Below, piece by piece: positions 53,945-62,215 of a DNA stretch of 64,000 bases. A model generated the notes under the pieces. It saw nothing but the letters and a program-made list of their open reading frames with translations, was not told the DNA's origin and searched no databases. Positions within the stretch are counted from its first letter, which is position 1. Every line of letters starts with the position of its first letter. The stretch spans positions 2,790,001-2,854,000 of the forward strand of contig NZ_CP162495.1 of the NCBI RefSeq assembly GCF_040939125.1, written 5' to 3'. This DNA comes from Clostridium sp. BJN0013. Its GTDB lineage: Bacteria > Bacillota > Clostridia > Clostridiales > Clostridiaceae. Position numbers and translations under genes: made by a program.

Positions 53945-55298
53945 CGCACCACCTCCAATTTTGCCTTAACAGCATCAATTAAAGAGGCTTGCGTTTTTTC
54001 TTTTCTGGTAAGTGCTACAATTACATCTTCATCTATGGTGTCTTTGGCAATAATGTGGTGAATCACAACTGTTTCATTTTGACCTTGCCTGTAAAGGCGG
54101 GCATTGGTTTGCTGATATAACTCCAAAGACCAAGTAAGTCCAAACCATATAAGAGTAGAACCGCCACTTTGAAGATTAAGACCGTGTCCTGCACTTGCCG
54201 GGTGGATAACGGCGATAGGAACACTGCCCTTATTCCAATCTTCAATATCCTTCGATGCCTTTATCTGCCTAACGGTAAATCTCTTCTGGATACGCTCCAG
54301 GTCATGCTTATACCAGTAGGCAACAAGCACCGGTTTGCCGTTTGCTCCTTCAATCAAGTCCTCCAAGGCATCTAGTTTTCTATCATGAATCAAATGCACC
54401 TTATTTTTATCATCATAGACGGCACCGTTGGCCATCTGTAAGAGTTTACCGGAAAGCACTGCCGCATTTACCGCATCGATTTCTTCGTTACCTAAATTTG
54501 CAACCATCTCATCTCGAAAATCAGAATAAATGCTCCATTCCTTTTCATTCAGATACACAGGAACTTCATTTACGAAGCATTCAGGCATTTTAAGGTAATC
54601 CGAGGACTTCATGGATATCGTAATATCAGATATTTGACTGTATATCTTTTCTTCAGCACCCAGCAGCGGCTTATATGAAAAGATAATCTCAGCATTACGT
54701 TTATCCGGCACAAAGTAGGCACTACGGTAGTGTGTTATGTACCTTCCAAGCCTTTGACCTAAATCAAGGACACGAAATTCTGCCCATAAATCCATAAGTC
54801 CGTTACTTGAAGGTGTTCCCGTAAGACCTACAATTCTTCTTACAGATGGTCTAACTTTCAGAAGGCTCTTGAACCGCTTGGCACCATAGGACTTAAAAGA
54901 AGATAGCTCATCAATGACAACCATATCGAAGTCAAATGGGATACCGCTTTTGTTGACAAGCCAGTCTACATTTTCACGGTTAATAATATAAATGGTGGCT
55001 CTTTTCATAAGGGCATTGATTCTATCTTTCTCCGTTCCTACAGCCACAGAGTAGGATAATCCTTTTAGGTGATCCCACTTTTTTATTTCCGCAGGCCATG
55101 TTTGAGATGCAACTCTTAATGGTGCAATCACAAGAACCTTTCTTATTTCAAATTTATCAAGGCATAAGTCAAACAATGCAGTAAGAGTGATTGCAGTTTT
55201 TCCTAACCTAAGCCCATATCAAGGAATATTGCAGATATTGGCTTGCTCTCGATAAAATCAATCGCATACTGCTGATAATCATGTGGTATGAACTTCAT
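53941..55298 (-). pseudogene. SNF2-family helicase, frameshifted by a 5-bp duplication
   Basis: The ATG at 55298 begins MKFIPHDYQQYAIDFIESKP, ISAIFLDMGLG, then meets TAG. The cause is TTAGG repeated twice (plus strand CCTAA at 55202-55206 and 55207-55211). Removing one copy restores DMGLGKTAITLTALFDLCL, the Walker A motif. The rest (411 codons) is intact: VVIDELSSFKS, VGLTGTPSSNGLMDLWAEFR and QQTNARLYRQGQNETV. The start overlaps the VRR-NUC stop. Either a true inactivating slip, a phase-variable site, or a sequencing error. An internal start would give a protein without the P-loop. Confidence 0.85.
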
Positions 55299-55582
55299 TC
55301 GGCATCACCTCCCATCGTTCGTAACACTTCATCAATCTGCTCTATGCTATCAATGCAGTAAACTGAAAAACCTAACGCTTCCAGTTGTCTTTTTCGCCTT
55401 ACTTGCAGAGGACGCATCATTTTGCCCGGTGCTTTTAATTCAACAAATGCGATCCTGCCCATAGGAAGTAGCACAAGGCGGTCTGGCATACCATTAAACC
55501 CTGGACTTACAAACTTCGGGGCAATGCCTCCCATGTTTTTTACTGCTGCTACCAGTTTTTTCTCTATATGTTTTTCAGTCAC
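55295..55582 (-). CDS. VRR-NUC domain nuclease
   Basis: 95 residues from a GTG with GGGAGG upstream. HIEKKLVAAVKNMGGIAPKF, NGMPDRLVLLPMGRIAFVEL, KAPGK shows the D...ExK active site of the VRR-NUC type (PDRL, VELKAPG). It is a stand-alone phage resolvase-like nuclease, almost always placed between VapE and an SNF2 helicase, as here. Confidence 0.93.
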   Translation of the reverse strand: MTEKHIEKKLVAAVKNMGGIAPKFVSPGFNGMPDRLVLLPMGRIAFVELKAPGKMMRPLQVRRKRQLEALGFSVYCIDSIEQIDEVLRTMGGDAE

Positions 55583-55631
55583 TTTTACCTCCCATCTGAC
55601 ACAAGGACACAATTTTCACAACCTTTCCCTA

Positions 55632-55660
55632 TATTTACTTACGCGGGTGTGCGCTCACAA
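55632..55660 (-). promoter_or_regulatory. Possible promoter before the VRR-NUC gene
   Basis: TTGTGA and TAAATA with a 17-base spacer lie in the only sizeable gap (about 150 bases) of this part of the operon, downstream of the VapE stop. The boxes are imperfect. Confidence 0.3.
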
Positions 55661-55730
55661 GATTTAACTTTCTTATTTATAAAAAACCATTTTGAATATA
55701 AGAGAAAAAGTTGTGTTGTGTGTGTCACGC

Positions 55731-58079
55731 TTAAGTAGTTTTCTGGTACAAACGCTGCCTGCCGTAAATTGGCAAACGCTTGATATTAGTGGTTCGCTCC
55801 CACCCAGAAACCTGAGCCATGAGTGCGGCAATCTGATAGCTGTCCGTGGTCTTTAAGTCAGAGAGACTATGATTTAGGCATTCACACCATATCTCTGCAT
55901 TGCTTACTGACGTACGTGCAATAGTTCCTATATGCTGGGTACCTCCAAACTCACTGCCGTTCAAGTAGTTACGGCGGGCAAACAAATCCATATCATCCCA
56001 GTCCGCAGGTAAAGGCGTATTAAGGTACTCTTCCACCATGCCGACACGCTCATCAGTTTCCATCGCACCCTTTTGCGCCTTTTCAGCTTCTTCTAAAATG
56101 TCACCTTCGAGATACAACTTTTCGCCGCACTTCCATATTTCTTTTGCTTCAGCCCAAAACTGCTGTCTATATTCCTCTGTAAAACTCCAAGTCTTTTTCT
56201 GTTTTTTCTGATGCACCTTAATAATCCAAAAACGGCGGTTACCTGTGATGTCGCGCAGATATCCACGCTCACCGTTAACCGTTGCAATGACGATGCACTG
56301 TCTTGGATGGCTTTCCACAACTTTGCCATAGGATGGTCGGTATTTATCATCTGAGGTTGAGAGGAATGCTTTAACCTTTTCTATATCCGCTTTTCTCATT
56401 CCGGCAAGTTCTCCGATTTCAACCACCCAGAATCCCTGCAGTTTTTCAGCACCAGACTTATCATCCATATCGGTAAGGGATAGAGTTTCAGAGTAATAAT
56501 CTGCGGTTACAAGGTCTTTAACAATTGTGCTTTTACCTATACCTTGATCACCATCAAGTACGGGAACACAGTCAAATTTAATACCAGGAACATAGATGCG
56601 TGCAACAGCTGCTGCAAAGGTCTTTCTGGTGACTGTGCGAATATATTCGGTATCATCAGCCTTTAGATATTTGATAAAAACATCCTCTACACGTTTTGTT
56701 CCATCCCATGCAGGAAGGGAATCAAGGTAATCCCGTATCGGATGGAAACGTCTATCATCAGCAATTTTGGTAAATGCCACGTCATGATTACGGCTTGAAA
56801 AAGGAAGGTAACGTATATCAATAATGGACTTAAGCTGTGCTGTATCGGCATCTCGCCAGAACTTGTTACCCTCCGGTCTCTCCCAAGGAAGTGGGCCTGT
56901 GACTTGGATACGGTTTGCCAGTTCGTTATGTGCAAAACTCGCAAAATCCGGATCATTATTTAGGATAAGATTTAAGTTGTACACGCTGTTTTCAAGTAAG
57001 CTTGTCTTGGGTTGATATTTAAGTCTCGTCTTCCAGTCATAACCGTCTGCAGAAAAATCTACCTCAGCTAACGCAAGACGCTCGTTTGCAGCAAGGACTT
57101 TTACTTCATCAACCTGCATGGCATACTCACACATATCCCTAAAGGATTTCTTATCATCATCGTCACCGAACTTATGGATACGCACGATGTCAAACGCATT
57201 GCAGAGTTTAAGGTATGCCGGGTCCTTGGCATGATGGCTGTATACGAATTTGCCATCTTCTTTAATTTCGACACCTGCTATACTGCTTGATTCGATAAGG
57301 TGATACCTGTTCTCGTTTTCTGTCGGCTCATATACATCAGACAGAAACGCTTCGATTGCTTTTGATATAGGGAAATAAACCCTGTTAAAAAGTCCGACAA
57401 TGCCGTCCTTCTCAAGAGGGTCTTGCACCTTCTGATTTGCTACTGTATTTGCCTTGCTCTCCCTGGATGAAGTCGGCAGCCTCGTAGGATCTGTCCATTC
57501 AGGGTGAGCATTTAATATTTCATCCGGGTTGAGCCAATTTTTATCTACTTCCTTATATACAAAACTCCCGTTTGACGGAGTGGACGGCCAGTACATCAGC
57601 TGATTCGGCTGATAGGAACATTCATCGAAATAATCAATGCCGAGCATCTGTGCAAGGTATCTTGAAACCGCTACAAACTCTTCTGGAGTCACATCCCTTG
57701 TAAGAGGAAAGATAAGACGGACTCTTGGGTTTGCATCAGTACTGCTATGCGTTGTATAAAGAACAGAGGTATAAGGTGTGCTGGTTTCATAGTTTTCAAG
57801 AAAAGTTTTATCTATCCTATCTCCATCCAGAGCAACCATAGAACGTATTTCCACAGTGTCAATTTTTCTACGACCGCCTTTGAGCGCACCTGCAACGAAA
57901 CCTCCATGGTCTTTCGCATTATCTTTTTGTGCCTTGCTGAACTTGGCATATTCTTCGGCAGATTCCGTTGTTCGGATAGTAACTTTCAACCTTTCTTTCA
58001 ACTCATCAAAAGAGGTGGTCTTATTGACCCATTTCTTTGCCTGCCGATTGTTCCCATAGGCAATCGCTAATTCTCGCAT
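55731..58079 (-). CDS. VapE-family primase-helicase
   Basis: 782 residues. The N-terminal half is primase-like (VEIRSMVALDGDRIDKTFLE, PRVRLIFPLTRDVTPEEF, YFDECSYQPNQLMYWPSTPS). The C-terminal half is the virulence-associated E ATPase: DCVPVLDGDQGIGKSTIVKD (P-loop about 510), QGFWVVEIGELAGMRKADIE and RRFWIIKV. It should start phage replication. The first gene of this sub-block is the nuclease just upstream, one base away. Confidence 0.92.
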   Translation of the reverse strand: MRELAIAYGNNRQAKKWVNKTTSFDELKERLKVTIRTTESAEEYAKFSKAQKDNAKDHGGFVAGALKGGRRKIDTVEIRSMVALDGDRIDKTFLENYETSTPYTSVLYTTHSSTDANPRVRLIFPLTRDVTPEEFVAVSRYLAQMLGIDYFDECSYQPNQLMYWPSTPSNGSFVYKEVDKNWLNPDEILNAHPEWTDPTRLPTSSRESKANTVANQKVQDPLEKDGIVGLFNRVYFPISKAIEAFLSDVYEPTENENRYHLIESSSIAGVEIKEDGKFVYSHHAKDPAYLKLCNAFDIVRIHKFGDDDDKKSFRDMCEYAMQVDEVKVLAANERLALAEVDFSADGYDWKTRLKYQPKTSLLENSVYNLNLILNNDPDFASFAHNELANRIQVTGPLPWERPEGNKFWRDADTAQLKSIIDIRYLPFSSRNHDVAFTKIADDRRFHPIRDYLDSLPAWDGTKRVEDVFIKYLKADDTEYIRTVTRKTFAAAVARIYVPGIKFDCVPVLDGDQGIGKSTIVKDLVTADYYSETLSLTDMDDKSGAEKLQGFWVVEIGELAGMRKADIEKVKAFLSTSDDKYRPSYGKVVESHPRQCIVIATVNGERGYLRDITGNRRFWIIKVHQKKQKKTWSFTEEYRQQFWAEAKEIWKCGEKLYLEGDILEEAEKAQKGAMETDERVGMVEEYLNTPLPADWDDMDLFARRNYLNGSEFGGTQHIGTIARTSVSNAEIWCECLNHSLSDLKTTDSYQIAALMAQVSGWERTTNIKRLPIYGRQRLYQKTT

Positions 58080-58688
58080 TTAGAACCCTCCTTTCAAACG
58101 CGGTCTTTCCCCATGCTCAAACCTTGCCTGCCTGGCAATACGGTAAGCTTTCTCTGTTGCCTTGCGATCCATATCGCAGAGGTAGTTAGAATCATCACCA
58201 AAGAGTTCGAACTTACCGTTCTTGTTGATTCCCGGATATGCAGCAAAGTGGTCACCGTCAATGGTCTCAAAATTGTAGCTATTAGGCCAATCTCCGTTGT
58301 TTGCATAAGCTTCACTTTCAATGCACCAAAGGATATCGTCAATATCCCCACCACTTGGAATATTGCCAACCACAAGGATTGCGGTCTTTGACTTTCCGTA
58401 AGCATCAGGATCTTCTTTCCCTAACTCGTAGAAACGGTTAATCTTCTTCGCATCGTCCTCGGTCATCTGACCCTTAACCTCAACATAAAGGTCACCGCCA
58501 TCTCTACCATCTACACCATGAAGAAGAAAATCCGGAAGATACATCAAACCGTTTCCTAGGTCATAGCCTTCGGGTTCATACTCATATTCGACACCACAGC
58601 AATCGAAGAATACCGCCCAACGAGCCTCAAGCCTTGAACGGAAGAGGTAACCTTTATATTTGGTCTGTATTGCTTTTATTTCACTCAT
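58080..58688 (-). CDS. PD-(D/E)xK nuclease-like phage protein
   Basis: 202 residues. TKYKGYLFRSRLEARWAVFF is followed by EYEPEGYDLGNGLMYLPDFL and DLYVEVKGQMTEDDAKKINR, which give D (LPDF) and ExK (EVK) of a restriction-type nuclease fold, with the extra N-terminal Glu (RLEARW). This family occurs in many phages near replication genes. The rest (about 110-202) is not recognised. Cleavage activity is predicted only. Confidence 0.82.
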   Translation of the reverse strand: MSEIKAIQTKYKGYLFRSRLEARWAVFFDCCGVEYEYEPEGYDLGNGLMYLPDFLLHGVDGRDGGDLYVEVKGQMTEDDAKKINRFYELGKEDPDAYGKSKTAILVVGNIPSGGDIDDILWCIESEAYANNGDWPNSYNFETIDGDHFAAYPGINKNGKFELFGDDSNYLCDMDRKATEKAYRIARQARFEHGERPRLKGGF

Positions 58689-59119
58689 AGAGCCTCTACC
58701 TCCTCAAAATCTTTATTGAAATATCTAACCGGCTGTCTGCGTTTCTTTGCTTTTTCAATTTCAATACTCATACCCCTTGAAATAACATCACCTAAAACCC
58801 AGACCTCTTGGCATTTTCCCATCAAGATAATATCCATGAAAATAGCGAGGTCACGCTCTTTCTCGTTGCTGTCATCCATAAACTGAGGAAACATAAGATG
58901 GGGAGCAAGAGGGATATTTCCTTTTTCTAATGCGAAACGACAGAACTCCCGTGTCCGCTTATTATTGTTTTCTATATCGCCGCTAAAGGGAGAGCAGATA
59001 TAGACAAGAGGCTTGAAGGCAGCTTTTGCTGCTGCCTTTTCCTCACGGGTTACATTGGTAAGTGCTTCATGTGGAGTCGGATCATGGTATCCTTCTGAAT
59101 TAAGTTTATTTATGCTCAT
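58685..59119 (-). CDS. DUF4406/DUF7768-like nucleoside-deoxyribosyltransferase-fold protein
   Basis: 144 residues. FKPLVYICSPFSGDIENNNK, EKGNIPLAPHLMFPQFMDDS, and CQEVWVLGDVISRGMSIEIE match phage proteins with a nucleoside 2-deoxyribosyltransferase-like fold (DUF4406 group). It may act on nucleotides; substrate unknown. The ATG at 59119 has GGAGGC upstream and overlaps the zinc-ribbon gene. Confidence 0.82.
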   Translation of the reverse strand: MSINKLNSEGYHDPTPHEALTNVTREEKAAAKAAFKPLVYICSPFSGDIENNNKRTREFCRFALEKGNIPLAPHLMFPQFMDDSNEKERDLAIFMDIILMGKCQEVWVLGDVISRGMSIEIEKAKKRRQPVRYFNKDFEEVEAL

Positions 59120-59327
59120 AATGTCTGCCTCCGGCTCTAATTTTCTTGCCACATTCATCACAAAATACTGCCGTGCCGAATAGATCGCTCTCTCCGTCAC
59201 TTAAAATTTCTGCAATGTCTACTGACACCTCAGTGCCACACATAGGACAATGACAAAATACATTCTCATCTGTTATTTCAATGGATACCTCCATGGTATC
59301 GTTCAATTTTTCTTTCACATAAAACAT
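59106..59327 (-). CDS. Small zinc-ribbon phage protein
   Basis: 73 residues with two Cys pairs: FCHCPMCGTEVSVD and AVFCDECGKKIRAG, a zinc-ribbon. AGGAGGG precedes the ATG at 59327. It lies between Rha and the DUF4406-like gene. Function unknown. Confidence 0.8.
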   Translation of the reverse strand: MFYVKEKLNDTMEVSIEITDENVFCHCPMCGTEVSVDIAEILSDGESDLFGTAVFCDECGKKIRAGGRHYEHK

Positions 59328-59341
59328 AATAATTACCCTCC

Positions 59342-60010
59342 TTAATTTGCGTTTTCTTCCATCTTCAACTTGTACCATTCCAGATGACGCTTTCGCTGCT
59401 GATAGTCCGGAACAGCTACTAACAAACCCACATCCACTTTCTGCAAAGTTTCAAGCATCGTAATCTGCTCATCGGATAGGTAGGGACGGATGCTTTTACC
59501 TTTTTCGATACCGTTGGCTATTCTAAATTGCTTTGCAGACATCCCGGTAACAATGCGGTTAATCATGTCGCATTCATTACTGAAATGATATGGCTTGGGA
59601 TTTTCGTGAAGCAGCTTAATGTTGTCTGTCAGCAAAGGGAACTCTTTACGGGCTGAAACAAGTGTCTTAACAAACTGCTCCATTTCATTAAAGCGTTTGA
59701 TGTATAACTCTTTGAACTTCATTGCTTTTTGTCCCGTATATCCCATGACTAACATAGTGAAACCGTCACGAGTCATGGCATAAGCCTTTTGCTTTCTGTT
59801 CCAACCATCCGTGTATGAGGTCGGCTCAAAATTGAGCTGAGCAAATTCTCTGCTTAACCCAGAATTGGGGTCAGTGATTTTAGCAATATCACGCAGAACA
59901 TTTTTATGCTCCTTTTCAAAGAACTCAGCAACAAACAAGCTATCTACTCTTGCCGTATCCTTGGTGTCGGCAAATACACCATATTTGTCTTTAGGTATTA
60001 ATTCTCTCAT
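59342..60010 (-). CDS. Rha-family phage regulatory protein
   Basis: 222 residues. The Rha domain is clear: DTARVDSLFVAEFFEKEHKN, VLRDIAKI, NFEPTSYTDGWNRKQKAYAM, TRDGFTMLVMGYTGQKAMKF. The C-terminal part (ECDMINRIVTGMSAKQFRIA... YLSDEQITMLETLQKVDVG) is an extension found in clostridial Rha proteins. Rha affects phage growth depending on host factors. It follows copy 3 of the structured leader motif and a second AAGGAGG site. Confidence 0.88.
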   Translation of the reverse strand: MRELIPKDKYGVFADTKDTARVDSLFVAEFFEKEHKNVLRDIAKITDPNSGLSREFAQLNFEPTSYTDGWNRKQKAYAMTRDGFTMLVMGYTGQKAMKFKELYIKRFNEMEQFVKTLVSARKEFPLLTDNIKLLHENPKPYHFSNECDMINRIVTGMSAKQFRIANGIEKGKSIRPYLSDEQITMLETLQKVDVGLLVAVPDYQQRKRHLEWYKLKMEENAN

Positions 60011-60044
60011 CAGAATTACCTCCTTATAATTTTTGGGGGAGGTC

Positions 60045-60092
60045 TTGACCTCCTAACTGGTAGCCTTGGGAGAAGGTCAAATCTGATGGTTT
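60045..60092 (-). promoter_or_regulatory. Repeated structured leader motif, copy 3
   Basis: Minus strand: ACCATCAGATTT, GACCTTCTCCC, AAGGCTACCAGTTAG, GAGGTCAA. TTGACCT (60074-60080) pairs with AGGTCAA (60045-60051). The same GGAGGT can instead pair with ACCTCC (60038-60043) in a perfect hairpin, so the two structures exclude each other. The first part of the motif is also the 3' end of the sigma-like gene. Confidence 0.6.
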
Positions 60093-60649
60093 TCTAAAAA
60101 TTCTTTAAGTTTTTTTGTTGCTCGCTTTAATTTCTGTGTGATGTTGTTCTCGTCAGCACCGATAGAGCGAGCATATTCACGGATCGGTATGCCATCAATG
60201 CGTACTGCGATGAACATATCTATCCAATCTTTCTTTTTACCAAGTGCCTTATGTACCAGTTGGCAAACAGCCTCGTGTTCGTAATCTTTACTGCGTGTCT
60301 CGTCATCAGAAGTGGTACAGAGATAATCCATAATGTTAAAGGACTCATCATCTGGTTCAGCCTGGATATATCCCCTCTTACCACTTAACTTCTTCATCTT
60401 GGGATTGGAGTCAATATACCTGGTTTCCCTGCGCCAGCCGTTGTATTCCTTACTGTTCATGAGGTCGAACATTTCCTGCACGGTCTCACAACGCTTTACT
60501 TCAGCCTTCTTTTCTGGCTTTGCTTCTGCAAGACGCTGCTCATAGTCGATATCCAGCATGATGCTGTAATCTTCATCCGGAATATCAATTGTGGTGTAGA
60601 ACTTGTGGCCGTTTTTGATGTTTTCTTCATACAGAACTCGAATCTTCAT
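60077..60649 (-). CDS. Phage sigma-70-like regulator
   Basis: 190 residues from ATG 60649 (AAGGA upstream). The C-terminal WIDMFIAVRIDGIPIREYAR, SIGADENNITQKLKRATKKL is a sigma region 4-type HTH. The N-terminal 120 residues are not recognised. It is the first gene of the prophage main operon and lies behind a leader with a strong hairpin terminator, so its expression may be controlled by readthrough. Confidence 0.75.
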   Translation of the reverse strand: MKIRVLYEENIKNGHKFYTTIDIPDEDYSIMLDIDYEQRLAEAKPEKKAEVKRCETVQEMFDLMNSKEYNGWRRETRYIDSNPKMKKLSGKRGYIQAEPDDESFNIMDYLCTTSDDETRSKDYEHEAVCQLVHKALGKKKDWIDMFIAVRIDGIPIREYARSIGADENNITQKLKRATKKLKEFLENHQI

Positions 60650-60694
60650 TAAGTATTCCTTTCCGTCCCGACATTGGGCGGCGGAATACAAAAA

Positions 60695-60723
60695 GAGCCT
60701 GCGGTGAAGATGACCACAGACTC
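60695..60723 (-). terminator. Attenuator-like terminator in the leader of the sigma-like gene
   Basis: GAGTCTGTGGT pairs with a 3' arm of 11 bases ACCGCAGGCTC (two G-T wobbles), followed by TTTTT. It stands 46 bases upstream of the sigma-like start, after any promoter for that gene, so it must be read through. A 62-codon open frame (60627-60815) crosses it and may be a leader peptide, or nothing. The leader also has a perfect ACACAGT/ACTGTGT hairpin (60780-60800). Confidence 0.75.
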
Positions 60724-60859
60724 CGCTTGTCCTTAAAATGGGCGCACGAAATCACGGTGGGTGCATCTTCATTCCAAACACAGTCTTTATCACTGTGTTC
60801 TGAACTCTTATGCATCCCGCCGTCCTAATGCGCACTTGGACATTGAGATTTATTGTTGA

Positions 60860-60904
60860 GCTTATTAAGCCCGTTCGGGTTTGTCCCTTAAAAAGGGGAT
60901 AAGC
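60860..60904 (-). other. Predicted three-way-junction structure in the upstream region
   Basis: On the minus strand GCTTAT and ATAAGC close a 45-base unit that contains two hairpins, CCCTT-TTT-AAGGG and CCCG-AA-CGGG (or CCC-GAAC-GGG). It lies in the non-coding stretch before the prophage operon. It could be part of a leader RNA or a DNA site. The surrounding region (60724-60973) shows no supported gene. Confidence 0.45.
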
Positions 60905-60973
60905 AGGCTGATTAAATAAACCTGTCGCTGCCTATCATTTTGGTGAATTATTTTTTACTAGGTTTTGTTTGTG

Positions 60974-61132
60974 CTAAAACACTTCCTGAAACAGATTTTT
61001 CAGTTTTTCCATAGCAACTGGTCTTGATGTTTGCTTTGTATTTTTGACCAAGAACTTCACCCCGCTTTCCAACCGACCTGAAATCTTATCTTTGATGAGA
61101 TCAGCTAAATGTAAAAAGATAAGCAAAAGCAA
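60974..61132 (-). other. Short open frame, possible 3' remnant of a gene
   Basis: A 52-codon frame with no ATG at its start, ending in TAG: LADLIKDKISGRLESGVKFL, then TKQTSRPVAMEKLKNLFQEV. The composition looks coding (helical, charged, natural stop) but no ribosome site is seen and a stop lies just upstream. It may be the tail of a gene cut by insertion of the prophage. Not recognised. Confidence 0.3.
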
Positions 61133-61300
61133 TCAAACTTATTTTTCATTTCTGCGAACGCATATAAATAAGTTGTGAAAGTGTAGATTTTTTCATATTT
61201 TTCTGATATAATATGCAGTAGACCAATTCCCATAAACCCAACCACTTTCGCCAGTGTTCTTTTACTTGTTTTTACGCTTTTAATTATAGAATATTGGCTT

Positions 61301-61340
61301 GGTAGCCATAGGTAGGCACGGGTAGGCTTGGGTAGGCTTC
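61301..61340. repeat. Four 10-bp tandem repeats, probable operator
   Basis: Units are GGTAGCCATA, GGTAGGCACG, GGTAGGCTTG and GGTAGGCTTC, end to end, with one helical turn per unit. They stand 21 bases before the ATG of the 278-residue gene and just after a TATAGA/TAGAAT -10-like box (about 61285), a natural site for repression. Confidence 0.65.
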
Positions 61341-61360
61341 GATAAAAGGGGGTGGAATAG

Positions 61361-62197
61361 ATGAATTTTGTAGAATTCGTAAGCATGACACGACCAATAA
61401 TCGGTGGAAAAAGTGGCATTCATACCTATGTAAAAACACTCTTTGATGCAATACTTACTGAAAACGGAAAAGACATACTTGATGATTATGGAGATTCAAC
61501 TTTCAAAGCTTATGCCAATGGGTCAACAAGCATCAGCAAAATATCAAAAGCGATGGTTTCATATATAGACCCTGTTGAGTTTTCTTCATTTATTTTTAAT
61601 ACTGAAGAATCCGCTCAAATAGCTTTATGCGAGCAATTTACTGTGTTCTTGCCCAACATTACTATCAATAATGTTGGTGATGAAATAGCTGAACTCTTTG
61701 TAAATATAATAAGGACTGCTGCTCAAACCAAAAGAAAAAAGCCAGCATCCAAAAAGGACACTGGCACAGGTTCTGTTGAACTTCCTGACGAACAACATTC
61801 TGACAAAAATCCATATTCTTCTGAAGATAATGAGTTGCTTCAAGAATTTACAGCAGATTATGATGAAATCATGTTTACTATGATTGGGGAAAGCTACGGT
61901 GTTTCATTAATAGATATGTCGTTACCAAATAAAGTACAAGCCTTGTATAAAACAAAATGGAGTACAAAAGCTGACGCATTCAATAACCCCACTTTGAAAT
62001 CATATGTATTTAGCTTGCTTGGAGAATTAAATCAACTCAGCAACTGTCTTTTGACCGATGGTGCTGAACCATTCTTCATCAAGCAAACAAGAACAAGAAT
62101 AAGAAACTTGTATGTAAAACTTCATCCTGACTCATTTGCTGGAGCATTTCCGTATGATGCTTTCATTGATGATTGGGACGATGGAGAATTTTATTAA
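61361..62197 (+). CDS. Unknown protein, putative repeat-binding regulator of an ATPase locus
   Basis: 278 residues, not recognised. GGGGGTGG precedes the ATG. The N-terminal 110 residues are helical: GGKSGIHTYVKTLFDAILTE, FKAYANGSTSISKISKAMVS, then SAQIALCEQFTVFL. The middle is a charged linker (about 128-155) and the C-terminal part is helical, ending in FPYDAFIDDWDDGEFY. The pattern 'SISKISKAM...' and its tandem-repeat operator suggest a DNA-binding N-domain. The N-domain has a similar layout to that of the Ig-domain protein at 10.7 kb. It is 18 bases upstream of the RecD-like gene. Confidence 0.65.
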   Translation: MNFVEFVSMTRPIIGGKSGIHTYVKTLFDAILTENGKDILDDYGDSTFKAYANGSTSISKISKAMVSYIDPVEFSSFIFNTEESAQIALCEQFTVFLPNITINNVGDEIAELFVNIIRTAAQTKRKKPASKKDTGTGSVELPDEQHSDKNPYSSEDNELLQEFTADYDEIMFTMIGESYGVSLIDMSLPNKVQALYKTKWSTKADAFNNPTLKSYVFSLLGELNQLSNCLLTDGAEPFFIKQTRTRIRNLYVKLHPDSFAGAFPYDAFIDDWDDGEFY

Positions 62198-62215
62198 ACA
62201 GAAAGGAGGATGTCG

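Noticed and set aside
17813-60857. ATTTATTGTT shared between 17813-17822 and 60848-60857 as a possible att core
   Set aside because: It is a 10-base AT-rich match and the left copy sits in the loop of a terminator. This is expected by chance in this base composition.
61105-61419. 104-codon minus-strand open frame overlapping the 10-bp repeats and the start of the 278-residue gene
   Set aside because: It is antisense to a well-supported start with a good ribosome site and to the tandem repeats, and its composition is not protein-like.
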